Of a DNA stretch of 64,000 nucleotides, positions 45,867 to 53,967 are shown piece by piece. A program made the position numbers and the translations under genes. This DNA comes from Bdellovibrionales bacterium (GTDB taxonomy: Bacteria; Bdellovibrionota; Bdellovibrionia; Bdellovibrionales; UBA1609), in contig JAHDIR010000002.1 in assembly GCA_020630675.1 (NCBI GenBank), positions 75,497 to 139,496 on the forward strand, in the 5' to 3' direction. How positions within the stretch are numbered: the stretch's first letter is position 1; each line of letters begins with the position of its first letter. Under the pieces are notes generated by a model. That model saw only the letters and a list, made by a program, of their open reading frames with translations, did not search any database and was not told the DNA's origin.

Positions 45867-46230
45867 AACTAATAATTTTGGCTTACATTCGTTAAATATA
45901 AGCCCTTAAAAGAAAACTTCGAGTCGTATTTTTGCTTGGAAAGTAAAAGCCCTTGATGGTTAAAGTGAGCCCATCAACTACAAGCACTTGGGCCCCAGAA
46001 AGGGTTGTATGGAAATTTATTGATTAAAAACAAATATTTATGTTTATTTTAGTTAAAAATAAAGGTAAGGTAACTTTTTCATAATTTGCCTTATTTTTAA
46101 GCTTTAATTTTTTTTTAAATTTTCTTAAAACCTGCTGTGTTATTGCTTAATTATCGCGCTGATAATTGGTTGACAGAGCTATTGCAGCGTGGCAGATATG
46201 ACAGTTCTTATTGAGATTTTGGAGGTTGAA
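45867..46230. other. 364-base intergenic region and rplU leader
   Basis: Two possible hairpins lie after rng: GGCTTA/TAAGCC at 45880-45904 and TTGATGG/CCATCAA at 45953-45977. Neither is followed by a T run. An AT-rich stretch with TTGACA at 46170-46175 then leads to the rplU start, but I cannot find a good -10 partner. It may hold a promoter and a structured leader for the ribosomal genes. Confidence 0.5.
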
Positions 46231-46788
46231 ATGTACGCAATTGTACGAACTGGCGGCAAGCAATATAGAGTAAAAGCTGGTGATAAATTAAGAGTTGAAA
46301 AACTAGATAAAGACTTAGGCGATGAGTTTGAAATCCCTGAAGTTTTATGGGTTGGCGGAGCTGACAGTTTTTCAGGTAATCCAGTGCTTCCTGATGCTAA
46401 AGTGGTGGCCGTTGTGACTCACCAAACAAAGGCTGCAAAAGTTTTAGTTTTTAAAAAGAAAAGACGTCAAGGCTATCGTAAAATGCGTGGTCATCGTCAA
46501 TGGTACACAGAGCTTTTCATTAAATCTATCACTAACCCTAAAGGGGAAGTGAGCAATGCAGAAGCTGCTGCCACTGTATTTAATCCTGAAAAGAAAAAAA
46601 TGAAAGCCGAAGCTGCAGCGGCGGCAAAAAAAGAAGCTAAGCAGGCAAAAGTTAAAACAGGAAAAAAAGTGACCAAAAAGAAGGCGGCTGCCAAAAAAGC
46701 CACTTCTAAGAAAAAAACAGCCACTAAAAAGAAAGTCACTAAAAAGAAAACAGCGGCTAAGAAAAAGACAGCTAAGAAAAAAAGTTAA
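46231..46788 (+). CDS. rplU: ribosomal protein L21 with a long lysine/alanine-rich tail
   Basis: The first 105 residues are a normal L21 (MYAIVRTGGKQYRVKAGDKL and KKKRRQGYRKMRGHRQ), which binds 23S rRNA. The remaining 80 residues are an Ala/Lys repeat with motifs such as KKKTAAKKKTAKKK, resembling histone H1. The total of 185 residues compares with about 103 in most bacteria. The start at 46231 has GGAGG six bases upstream. rpmA follows 14 bases later. The tail may bind nucleic acid, which is inference from composition. Confidence 0.93.
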   Translation: MYAIVRTGGKQYRVKAGDKLRVEKLDKDLGDEFEIPEVLWVGGADSFSGNPVLPDAKVVAVVTHQTKAAKVLVFKKKRRQGYRKMRGHRQWYTELFIKSITNPKGEVSNAEAAATVFNPEKKKMKAEAAAAAKKEAKQAKVKTGKKVTKKKAAAKKATSKKKTATKKKVTKKKTAAKKKTAKKKS

Positions 46789-46802
46789 TTTAAGGAGTAG
46801 TC

Positions 46803-47063
46803 ATGGCATCGAAGAAAGCCGCGGGTAGTACGAAAAACGGAAGAGATAGTAAAAGTAAAAGACTAGGTGTTAAAAAATTTGGTGGTCAGCCAGTTAAACC
46901 TGGAATGATACTTGTTCGCCAAAGAGGAACTCGCTTCCATATTGGTCAAAATGTTCGTATGGGTAGAGATCATACTTTATTTTCTGTTATTGATGGTGTT
47001 GTAAAATTTGAACATGTTGATAAGAAAAGAATGAAGGTTAGCGTTTACCCAAGAACAGCTTAA
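46803..47063 (+). CDS. rpmA: ribosomal protein L27
   Basis: 86 residues of the 50S subunit, near the peptidyl transferase centre. The conserved start [16 protein letters not shown], the [17 protein letters not shown] block and [14 protein letters not shown] are seen. No N-terminal extension requiring cleavage is present. AAGGAG lies before the ATG. It is 14 bases after rplU and 23 before obgE. Confidence 0.96.
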   Translation: MASKKAAGSTKNGRDSKSKRLGVKKFGGQPVKPGMILVRQRGTRFHIGQNVRMGRDHTLFSVIDGVVKFEHVDKKRMKVSVYPRTA

Positions 47064-47086
47064 GCTGTGTTTAAATTCCTTCTATT

Positions 47087-48124
47087 TTGAAATTTATTGA
47101 CGAAGCTCATATTTTAGTTCGCTCCGGAAAAGGTGGGGCAGGGTGCGTGAGCTTTCGTCGTGAGTCCCATGTTCCACGCGGCGGTCCTGACGGTGGTGAT
47201 GGTGGTAAAGGTGGCGACGTCATCATTCAAGTCAGCGACAAACTCTCTTCACTTCTTGATTTTAAATTCAAAAAAAAGTACTCAGCTCAAAATGGTCAGC
47301 CAGGTGGAAAACAAAACCAAACAGGTTTTAATGGCGAAGACTTAATATTATTGGTTCCTCCAGGAACCGTCGTTAAAGATAAACAATCAAAATTAATTGT
47401 AGATATGGCCGAAACGGAAAGTTTTACTCTTTTACAGGGCGGCATTGGCGGAAAGGGAAATACTTTTTATAAAACTAGTGTTCATCAAGCCCCAGAGATT
47501 GCTCAAAAAGGTATGCCTGAGCAAGAAATGAATATTAGCCTTGAGCTAAAAATTTTAGCCGACATCGGTATTATTGGTTTTCCTAATGTGGGTAAATCGA
47601 CACTTATTTCTAGAATTTCTGCTGCCAAACCTAAAATTGCAGATTATCACTTCACAACTTTGGTGCCTAACCTTGGGGTTGTTAAAATTGAAGATGGAAA
47701 AAACTATGTTGTGGCGGACATACCCGGCCTTATCGAAGGTGCTCATGAAGGTTTAGGCTTAGGCATTCAATTTTTACGACATATAGAAAGAACGAAAGCT
47801 TTTGTTCATGTTGTCGATGCCTCTCCTTTAGCGACTCATCCTCCACTTAAAAGTTACGAGCTAATTATGAATGAGCTCAAAAAATATGATGAAAATAATG
47901 ACCTGAAAGATCAGTTTGCCCCTTTGTCTTCAAGGGAACAAATTGTTGTTTTTAGCAAAATTGATGTTTTAGAACCAGAGAGTTTGAATGAGGCCATTAA
48001 AGAGTTCAAGCTAGCGACAGGAATAAGTCCTCTTTGTATATCTGCTGTGACAGGTAAGAATATTCAGGAATTAATATATAGAGCGGGTGAGATTGTTTAC
48101 CCGGTAAAGGTAGAAGATGAGTAA
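47087..48124 (+). CDS. obgE: GTPase ObgE/CgtA
   Basis: 345 residues. The glycine-rich Obg fold (GKGGAGCVSFRRESHVPRGG) is followed by the G domain: G1 GFPNVGKST, G3 DIPGLIEGAHEG, G4 FSKID, and G5 ISAVTG. It acts in 50S assembly and stress signalling. The start appears to be TTG without a clear ribosome binding site, which could mean coupling to rpmA. The end overlaps nadD-rsfS by 8 bases. Confidence 0.92.
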   Translation: MKFIDEAHILVRSGKGGAGCVSFRRESHVPRGGPDGGDGGKGGDVIIQVSDKLSSLLDFKFKKKYSAQNGQPGGKQNQTGFNGEDLILLVPPGTVVKDKQSKLIVDMAETESFTLLQGGIGGKGNTFYKTSVHQAPEIAQKGMPEQEMNISLELKILADIGIIGFPNVGKSTLISRISAAKPKIADYHFTTLVPNLGVVKIEDGKNYVVADIPGLIEGAHEGLGLGIQFLRHIERTKAFVHVVDASPLATHPPLKSYELIMNELKKYDENNDLKDQFAPLSSREQIVVFSKIDVLEPESLNEAIKEFKLATGISPLCISAVTGKNIQELIYRAGEIVYPVKVEDE

Positions 48125-49115
48125 TATTTTAGTTTTTGGGGGTAGCTTTAACCCTCCACATATTGGTCATGTAAATGTCATTCAAACAGCCACTGAAAAT
48201 TTTGAAGACTATCAGATGGTGGTTTTACCCTCCTATCAGAGTCCATTAAAATTTTTTGATTATGACCCAGGAATAGACCATCGCTTAAGTATGATGGAGT
48301 TAGCTACTCAGGGTTTGCCCGTTAAAGTGGATACATATGAAAAAGAGCAAGGTGAAAAATGCTTCACAATTGATGTTTTACCTTCTTTGAAAGAAAAATA
48401 TAAGGCTGAAAATATTAAAGTTTTAATAGGGTTAGACCAGTTATACCAATTTGATAAATGGAAAAACTATAAAGCAATTTTAACAATGGCTGACTTAGTT
48501 GTTACAAGTCGACCTGGTTTTGCATTTCCGGAATTAGATGAGCTGCCTGTAAATATAAAAGAGATGGTATTAGATTATTCTGAAAATGAATATATTTTGT
48601 CTACAGGCAAAAAAATTGAATTTATGATTTTAACTGAAGACATAGATGTATCGTCGTCTTTTTTAAGAACAAACTTAAGAAAAGGAAAGCCTTTAAGCTC
48701 GCAAATTCCTGATAAGGTTCAAGACTATATCACCAAAGAAAATATTTATGAAAAAGTAGATAAAAAAGTCGCAGACTATCAAATTTTTTCTATACAATGC
48801 CGTGAAATTTTAAAAGAAAAAAATGCTTTAGGTGTTTTAGCTTATGATGTGCGAAACATCTCCCAGCCCTCTGAATTTAACTTAATTGCATCGGGTACAA
48901 ACACTCGACACACCTCTGCTTTGGCAGAAAACTTAATTAAAACCATTCGCAAAACCCATGGTCTTGCCCCTATTGCTATAGAAGGTTTAAATGAAGGTCG
49001 CTGGGTAGTGATTGATTATGGATCTCTTATTGTTCATGTTTTTTATGATTATGTTAGAAATGAATATAAACTTGAGGAGCTTTGGTCGGAAGGAGAGCTT
49101 TTAGGAGACGCCTAA
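48117..49115 (+). CDS. NadD-RsfS fusion: nicotinate-nucleotide adenylyltransferase and ribosome silencing factor
   Basis: 332 residues in one frame. Residues 1 to about 210 are NadD: GGSFNPPHIGH (nucleotide-binding motif) and SSSFLRTNLRKG (the ISSTxIR-like signature). It makes deamido-NAD from nicotinate mononucleotide and ATP. Residues about 220 to 332 are RsfS/Iojap (LGVLAYDVRNIS, SGTNTRHTSALAENL, GRWVVIDYGSLIVHVF), which blocks subunit joining on L14. In most bacteria these are adjacent genes; here they are fused. It overlaps obgE and is followed by rlmH. Confidence 0.85.
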   Translation: MSNILVFGGSFNPPHIGHVNVIQTATENFEDYQMVVLPSYQSPLKFFDYDPGIDHRLSMMELATQGLPVKVDTYEKEQGEKCFTIDVLPSLKEKYKAENIKVLIGLDQLYQFDKWKNYKAILTMADLVVTSRPGFAFPELDELPVNIKEMVLDYSENEYILSTGKKIEFMILTEDIDVSSSFLRTNLRKGKPLSSQIPDKVQDYITKENIYEKVDKKVADYQIFSIQCREILKEKNALGVLAYDVRNISQPSEFNLIASGTNTRHTSALAENLIKTIRKTHGLAPIAIEGLNEGRWVVIDYGSLIVHVFYDYVRNEYKLEELWSEGELLGDA

Positions 49116-49128
49116 AAGACACTATTCC

Positions 49129-49602
49129 ATGGAGTTAAAGTTTGTCCACATACAATCAGGAAAAGAGGATTGGGCGCAAAAGTCAGCTTCGCTGTATGAA
49201 AAGAAAATTGGACATCATTATCCGTTTCAAATAATAACGCTAAAGGGGCGGCCTTTGCCCCGCGAGAAAAAAAATATAAAAATTAAAAATGAATCTGAAC
49301 TTGTTTTAAAAATGTTAGACCCCAAAGATTGGTTTATATTATTTGACGAGCAAGGAACAGAGCTTAAGAGTTCTATTGATTTTTCCAAAAAGTTAAGCCA
49401 TTTTTTACAATCGGGAAAAAAAAGAATTGTTTTTTTAATTGGTGGAGCTTTTGGCGTGTCTGAAGATGTGAAAGAAAGAGCAGACATGAAAATCAGCCTA
49501 ACCTCACTTACAATGAACCATCATATAGCCATGACTATGGCTTTGGAGCAAATTTATCGCTCTATTTGTATAGAAAAGAAAATTCCTTATCATAACGAGT
49601 GA
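49129..49602 (+). CDS. rlmH: 23S rRNA (pseudouridine1915-N3) methyltransferase RlmH
   Basis: 157 residues, SPOUT fold. The SAM-site region is FLIGGAFGVSEDVKERAD and the C-terminal HHIAMTMALEQIYRSICIEKKIPYHN matches RlmH, with YH close to the end. It methylates pseudouridine 1915 in helix 69. The ATG has AGGAGA about 20 bases upstream, a weak distance, so it may rely on coupling to the preceding gene 13 bases away. Confidence 0.88.
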   Translation: MELKFVHIQSGKEDWAQKSASLYEKKIGHHYPFQIITLKGRPLPREKKNIKIKNESELVLKMLDPKDWFILFDEQGTELKSSIDFSKKLSHFLQSGKKRIVFLIGGAFGVSEDVKERADMKISLTSLTMNHHIAMTMALEQIYRSICIEKKIPYHNE

Positions 49603-49712
49603 TAGTATTTAAATCTTCCGTCGCTTAAGTTCGAAAACCGAAAGGTGGGATACTTTATGTAGAACCTATAGTAAGTTAGGGTCAGGCTGAGATTTTGTAT
49701 TTAGAGTTCTCC

Positions 49713-50360
49713 ATGTATTCCTGGAAATGTTATTTTAGAGTTTGCTTGGTTTGTAGCGAGTTTTCTCCTCCTGTTGATATTTTTTGTAATAGTTGTTGGC
49801 TTAATTATTATGAATTAACTCAATCTAAAAGAAACTCGAGAAGTGAAAATTACAAGTTCCCACTTCATCGATTATGGGTATGGAATGAGTTGAGTGATCA
49901 ATATGTTCGGCCGGTGGTATACAATTTAAAAAAAGGTCATGATCATGAGTTATTTGTTAAGTTAGCTCAGATGTTTCTTTCAAAGGTTTCATTTTCTCAA
50001 TATAAAGATGAAAATTTAATTTTTATTCCTGCACCGGCAAAATACCCGAAATTAAATCATGCCCTTTATTTTGCTAGGGGTTTGTCGGAGGTCACTGGGC
50101 GTCCTTATTTTGATGTCCTTAAAGAATCTCTTCAAAAAAAAGTATCTCAAAAAAACTTAACAAGAATCAGAAGGCAAAATAGAAAAATGTTTCTAAAGCT
50201 TAGCTTAAAAAGGGGAAATAGAACCCGTTTCATATTTGTTGATGATGTTGTGACATCTGGCTCTACCGCAGAGGCAGCCTATAGGGCTTTGGGACAACCC
50301 AAAAAATTTGATGTATGGGTACTGGCTGAAAAAACACTGAAAAAAGTAGCCCTTGATTAG
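49713..50360 (+). CDS. comFC: ComF-family phosphoribosyltransferase-like protein
   Basis: 215 residues, ATG at 49713 (a TTG at 49695 is an alternative). A CxxC-x(12)-CxxC zinc finger at the N-terminus (CLVCSEF and CNSCW) precedes a PRTase domain ending with FIFVDDVVTSGSTAEAAYRAL, the PRPP-binding motif. ComF proteins are linked to DNA uptake and recombination of single strands. It stands in the ribosome-biogenesis run, with 110 bases upstream. Confidence 0.82.
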   Translation: MYSWKCYFRVCLVCSEFSPPVDIFCNSCWLNYYELTQSKRNSRSENYKFPLHRLWVWNELSDQYVRPVVYNLKKGHDHELFVKLAQMFLSKVSFSQYKDENLIFIPAPAKYPKLNHALYFARGLSEVTGRPYFDVLKESLQKKVSQKNLTRIRRQNRKMFLKLSLKRGNRTRFIFVDDVVTSGSTAEAAYRALGQPKKFDVWVLAEKTLKKVALD

Positions 50361-50486
50361 CTCTCATCTCAAGCCTATGCGACTTTGTAGGTCCTTATAG
50401 TTGTGGAGCTGAAAAGGCTTTAAATTCCCTATAAATAGAGCTGTTTGCAATAGACACGGCGAGTAAAAATTGCTAAATTAGGGCCT

Positions 50487-51140
50487 ATGATACGTACTTT
50501 TATTTTCATTTTTTTGTTTCCCTTTTTTTTAATTCAGGCCGAAAAGTCGGTCGACTTAAATCAGCCCATTCATCAGGTGATTAATAAATATCGAAACTCA
50601 CCGGCAGTAGATATGAAATTAAAAAAAACGATGGTTTCGACCTTGTTGGGAGGTGACCCTAAGATCAGTTTTGGCCAGTTATATCTTAGCCAGGGAAATA
50701 TGAGGTATGAAATTACTGAACCTGAAAAACATTTAGTGGTAGTCAACGGTAAAAGTATTTGGGTGGAAAATAGGCTGTCCAAAGAAATGGGCGGAAAGAT
50801 TCAAGCGATTCATTTAAAATCAAAAGCTGCTCAAAATAAGGTTAAGGGTTTTATGGCTGCATTTTTTGGAAACTCAAACATCAAAGAGGATATTGATTTT
50901 AAATTTGTATCTGATGGGCTTTATTCGGTTGAGTTTAAAAAGAAGGACTCTGCACCGGATATTAAGTCGGCCCATATTAGTTTAGATTCTTCTAAGGAAA
51001 AAATAAATTATATTGAGTACACCGACAGTATTGAAAATAAAACTCGACATGATTTTTCGAAAGTTAAGTTTAAAAAAAATAAAAATGATTCCAAATTTGA
51101 ATACTCTATGCCAGCAAACGCAGAAAAAACGGTGATGTGA
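50487..51140 (+). CDS. lolA: outer-membrane lipoprotein carrier LolA-like protein
   Basis: 217 residues. A signal peptide (MIRTFIFIFLFPFFLIQA) and the LolA-like beta region KISFGQLYLSQGNMRYEITEPEKHLVVVNGKSIWVE are seen. LolA carries lipoproteins through the periplasm from LolCDE to LolB. No cysteine lipobox exists, as expected for a soluble carrier. The stop overlaps the rimO start (TGATG). Identity rests on pattern rather than strong motifs. Confidence 0.78.
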   Translation: MIRTFIFIFLFPFFLIQAEKSVDLNQPIHQVINKYRNSPAVDMKLKKTMVSTLLGGDPKISFGQLYLSQGNMRYEITEPEKHLVVVNGKSIWVENRLSKEMGGKIQAIHLKSKAAQNKVKGFMAAFFGNSNIKEDIDFKFVSDGLYSVEFKKKDSAPDIKSAHISLDSSKEKINYIEYTDSIENKTRHDFSKVKFKKNKNDSKFEYSMPANAEKTVM

Positions 51141-52507
51141 TGTCTCAAAAAATAATAGAAAATAAAAAAAAGGTTCATATAATTAGCTTGGGCTGTCCAA
51201 AAAATTTAGTAGACAGCGAAATTATGTTTGGGACTTTAAAAAATCAAGGTTATGAATTGGTGCAGGATGAGTCTAAAGCCGATACCATTATTGTAAATAC
51301 CTGCGGTTTTATAGAGCAGGCCAAAGAGGAGTCGATTAATACGGTTTTAGAGGCTGCTAAATATAAGCAAGAAGGGTCATTAAAAAAACTAGTGGTCGCC
51401 GGCTGCCTGACTCAACGTTATAAGGATGATTTGGTTGAGGGTTTACCTGAAGCTGATTTGTTTGTTGGCTCTGGACAATTTCAAAATATAGATGATATTT
51501 TGGCCAAAGCTTATCAAGGGGAAGAAAAAAAGACTTACTTTAATTTGCCCACCTATTTACAAGAAGAGGCCACTCCTCGCTTAAACTCTCAATTGAAGCA
51601 TCGAGCGTACTTAAAAATTTCTGAGGGCTGTAAAAAGCGCTGTGCTTTTTGTGCCATACCTCTCATAAGAGGAAATTTGCAATCTAGAAAAGTGGAAAAT
51701 GTCTTAAGCGAGGCAAAACTCTTAAAAGCCAGTGGAACCAAGGAACTTATTGTAATTTCACATGATTTTACAGACTATGGCTGGGATATTAAAAAGAAAG
51801 ACCCTTCGAGAACAGATTCTCCCTATGAGCTTTTAAAAACGCTATCTGATGAAAGTGGAGCGGATTGGATTCGTGTTTTATATTTATATCCTGATGGTAT
51901 TGATGAAAAAATGGTTCAGCTCATCAAAGAACGAGACAATTTGGTAAAATATTTTGATATGCCTTTACAGCATATAAATAACCAAATGCTAAAGCTTATG
52001 AATCGCAGAATGACAAAAGAAAAAATTGTCGAGTGTTTAAACTTAATCAGAAAAGAGATACCTGAGGCGATAATAAGAACACAGTTCATTGTTGGTTTTC
52101 CTGGAGAAACAGAAGAGCAGTTTAATGAGCTTTTGGACTTTGTTAAAGAGCAAAAATTTGATCGTGTTGGTGCTTTTCAATACTCTACAGAAGAAAACAC
52201 CAAAGCGGCGACTCTTCCAAACCCTGTCGATGAAGAAACAAAACAAAAACGCTATGATCAAATTATGTCTTTACAGCTTCCGATTAGTCGTCAAAAACAT
52301 AAGGACCTCGTTGGAAAGGTTATACCTGTTATTGTTGAGGGCGTGAGCGAGGAATCGGAATTACTATTACAGGGGCGCACGGCTGGGCAGGCACCAGATA
52401 TTGATGGTGTTGTATACATAAGTGATGGTAAAGCCAGCCAAGGAGACATCGTAAATGTCAAAATTACGGATAGTCATGACTATGATTTGGTTGGCGAAAT
52501 TATTTAA
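51140..52507 (+). CDS. rimO: ribosomal protein S12 methylthiotransferase RimO
   Basis: 455 residues. It carries the N-terminal UPF0004 cluster site (SLGCPKNLVDSEIMFG), the radical SAM motif CKKRCAFC and the TRAM domain from about residue 385. The SLGCPKNLVDSE string is the RimO type rather than MiaB. It adds a methylthio group to Asp of S12. I use ATG at 51140, which overlaps the lolA stop by one base. A GTG directly before it would add one residue. Confidence 0.92.
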   Translation: MSQKIIENKKKVHIISLGCPKNLVDSEIMFGTLKNQGYELVQDESKADTIIVNTCGFIEQAKEESINTVLEAAKYKQEGSLKKLVVAGCLTQRYKDDLVEGLPEADLFVGSGQFQNIDDILAKAYQGEEKKTYFNLPTYLQEEATPRLNSQLKHRAYLKISEGCKKRCAFCAIPLIRGNLQSRKVENVLSEAKLLKASGTKELIVISHDFTDYGWDIKKKDPSRTDSPYELLKTLSDESGADWIRVLYLYPDGIDEKMVQLIKERDNLVKYFDMPLQHINNQMLKLMNRRMTKEKIVECLNLIRKEIPEAIIRTQFIVGFPGETEEQFNELLDFVKEQKFDRVGAFQYSTEENTKAATLPNPVDEETKQKRYDQIMSLQLPISRQKHKDLVGKVIPVIVEGVSEESELLLQGRTAGQAPDIDGVVYISDGKASQGDIVNVKITDSHDYDLVGEII

Positions 52508-52540
52508 AATTAAGGGAAAGTCTAAAAAAATATTCAATGC

Positions 52541-52570
52541 TTGACGGTCTATGTCAACTCTTGCTCTAAT
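52541..52570 (+). promoter_or_regulatory. promoter with overlapping dyad
   Basis: TTGACG at 52541-52546 and TCTAAT at 52565-52570 are separated by 18 bases, each matching the sigma70 boxes at five of six positions. The -35 element is part of a perfect TTGAC/GTCAA dyad (52541-52557, centre of seven), a possible operator. It is the best promoter of the window and drives the small frame at 52629. Confidence 0.5.
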
Positions 52571-52628
52571 ATAAGTGTATTTGAGGTAAAATTATTTACC
52601 AAAAAAAATATTTAAGAGGGGAGAGATT

Positions 52629-52706
52629 TTGTTAGGAAATCAGCTTACAATGCTTTTTGTGCTTTCAGTGATGGTTTTCTTCCTAGTTAACGTTTTAGTT
52701 AACTAG
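52629..52706 (+). CDS. possible 25-residue membrane protein
   Basis: TTG at 52629 opens 25 codons ending in TAG at 52704-52706. The product has one hydrophobic helix (MLFVLSVMVFFLVNVLVN) preceded by a short polar N-terminus (MLGNQLT). A strong purine-rich GAGGGGAG lies 5-8 bases upstream, and a good promoter is about 55 bases before it. The last nine codons form a perfect 9-bp hairpin (52683-52691 with 52698-52706). No known family; translation is not proven. Confidence 0.45.
   Translation: MLGNQLTMLFVLSVMVFFLVNVLVN
52683..52706. terminator. hairpin between the small frame and hpt
   Basis: CTAGTTAAC and GTTAACTAG pair perfectly around six bases. It covers the last codons of the small frame and lies 22 bases from the convergent hpt stop. 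There is no T run on either strand, so it could be a weak bidirectional terminator or an mRNA-stabilising structure. Confidence 0.35.
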
Positions 52707-52727
52707 AAAGACACATAACTGTAAAAA

Positions 52728-53240
52728 CTAGTTTCTGTAATTATATAAATCTTTATAATTACGACCCATTTCTTCAGAATCTAAACCATACCCAACAACA
52801 AAACGGTCATCAATAGTTCTTCCAGCATAATCGGGACGAATAGGCAGCTCTCTTCGAGCCGGCTTATCAAGAAGGGTAAGTATTTTCACCGAAGCAGGGT
52901 TAGAGGCAAGAATTCGATTTCTTAAAAAGCTCAGAGTTCTTCCGGCATCAATAATTTCTTCCACGATTAAAACATGTTTATTGGTAATATCACCTTGAAG
53001 ATCTTTATGTATAACAACGCTTTGATTCTTTGGAGAAGTTAAATGAACAAACTCCATAATAATAGGAAGATCAATTTTTTTGACCAAATCAGTGGCAAAA
53101 AGAATAGACCCTTTTAGAGGGCAAACAATATGTAGTTCTTTGCCGGCATAGTCTTTTTCAATAGTTTTGGCCAATTGCAAGACTACTTCTTGTATTTCTT
53201 CTTCTGTCATAAATGTCACTAATTCTTTTTTTAAGCTCAT
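52728..53240 (-). CDS. hpt: hypoxanthine phosphoribosyltransferase
   Basis: 170 residues, type I PRTase. It converts hypoxanthine or guanine with PRPP to IMP or GMP. The PRPP motif reads VLIVEEIIDAGRTLSFL, in place of the usual VEDIIDTG; the first Asp is Glu and Thr is Ala, while the catalytic Asp (IID) is kept. The C-terminal DDRFVVGYGLD fits the purine-binding region. It is in a minus-strand run after bamD and the TPR gene, and complements the nucleoside-phosphorylase genes upstream. Confidence 0.88.
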   Translation of the reverse strand: MSLKKELVTFMTEEEIQEVVLQLAKTIEKDYAGKELHIVCPLKGSILFATDLVKKIDLPIIMEFVHLTSPKNQSVVIHKDLQGDITNKHVLIVEEIIDAGRTLSFLRNRILASNPASVKILTLLDKPARRELPIRPDYAGRTIDDRFVVGYGLDSEEMGRNYKDLYNYRN

Positions 53241-53250
53241 GAGATACCTT

Positions 53251-53967
53251 TTATAAGTTTTGGTTTAACTGGTTGTGATCGTTTAATAGTTGTCTTGCTT
53301 TTTTGTTTTCTGGTTCAATTTGGAGAACGCGGTTCCATTCTCTGTTGGCTTCAAACGGCGAGCCTTTTTTATGTAGAATTTCTCCGAGTAAAGTTCTGGC
53401 TTGAATGAATTTAGGGAATTGCTGGATGGTATCTCTGAGCCGAGTTTCGGCCTTAGAAAGCTCATCCATGGCAATAAGACATTGTACAACTTTTATATTA
53501 AGCTCGGCCTTTCTTCCTGAAAGCATCAGTGATTTAAGGTACTGCTCTAAAGCCTCTGTGTAACGTTGATGTTGAAAGTAAAGTTCACCCAATTCGTCGT
53601 GTTTAATAGATAGTTTTTCATTTACATAAGAATCTTGCTCTTTGTTTCTTGAAGCTAACATGACTTGAGCTTCTTCAAAAACTTTGCGGCCTTCTTCATA
53701 TTTGCCTAAGTCATTCAGTATAATACTTAGCCCCACACTAGCGTCAGTAAAGGCTGGGTCAATCTCTAGGGCCCGCTTAAAAGCACGAATGGCCTTATTA
53801 AACTTTCCTCGGTCGTAGTAGATCGTTCCTAGTAGATGAAAAATAAGAGGTTTTTTTTGGTTTTTAAGTATGAGCTGGTTGAGAATAGACTCAGATTGAT
53901 TGTATTTTCCTTCGTTAAAAAGGGCCTGGGCAGTTTCAAATAGCTCTTCGTAATCTTGCTCATTCAT
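53251..53967 (-). CDS. TPR-repeat protein
   Basis: 238 residues with about six TPR motifs (for example LGTIYYDRGKFNKAIRAFKRALEIDPAF) and no signal peptide. The acidic start MNEQDYEELFETAQALF suggests a cytoplasmic scaffold. It is translationally coupled to bamD (8-base overlap) and followed by hpt in 10 bases. Its partners are unknown. Confidence 0.75.
   Translation of the reverse strand: MNEQDYEELFETAQALFNEGKYNQSESILNQLILKNQKKPLIFHLLGTIYYDRGKFNKAIRAFKRALEIDPAFTDASVGLSIILNDLGKYEEGRKVFEEAQVMLASRNKEQDSYVNEKLSIKHDELGELYFQHQRYTEALEQYLKSLMLSGRKAELNIKVVQCLIAMDELSKAETRLRDTIQQFPKFIQARTLLGEILHKKGSPFEANREWNRVLQIEPENKKARQLLNDHNQLNQNL

Noticed and set aside
46497-46739. Antisense frame of 80 codons opposite the rplU tail
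   Set aside because: It is a by-product of the Lys/Ala-rich tail, which has few stops in the opposite strand, and has no ribosome binding site.
52043-52346. Frames inside rimO on both strands
   Set aside because: They are shorter, contain no recognisable features and are fully inside the clear rimO gene.
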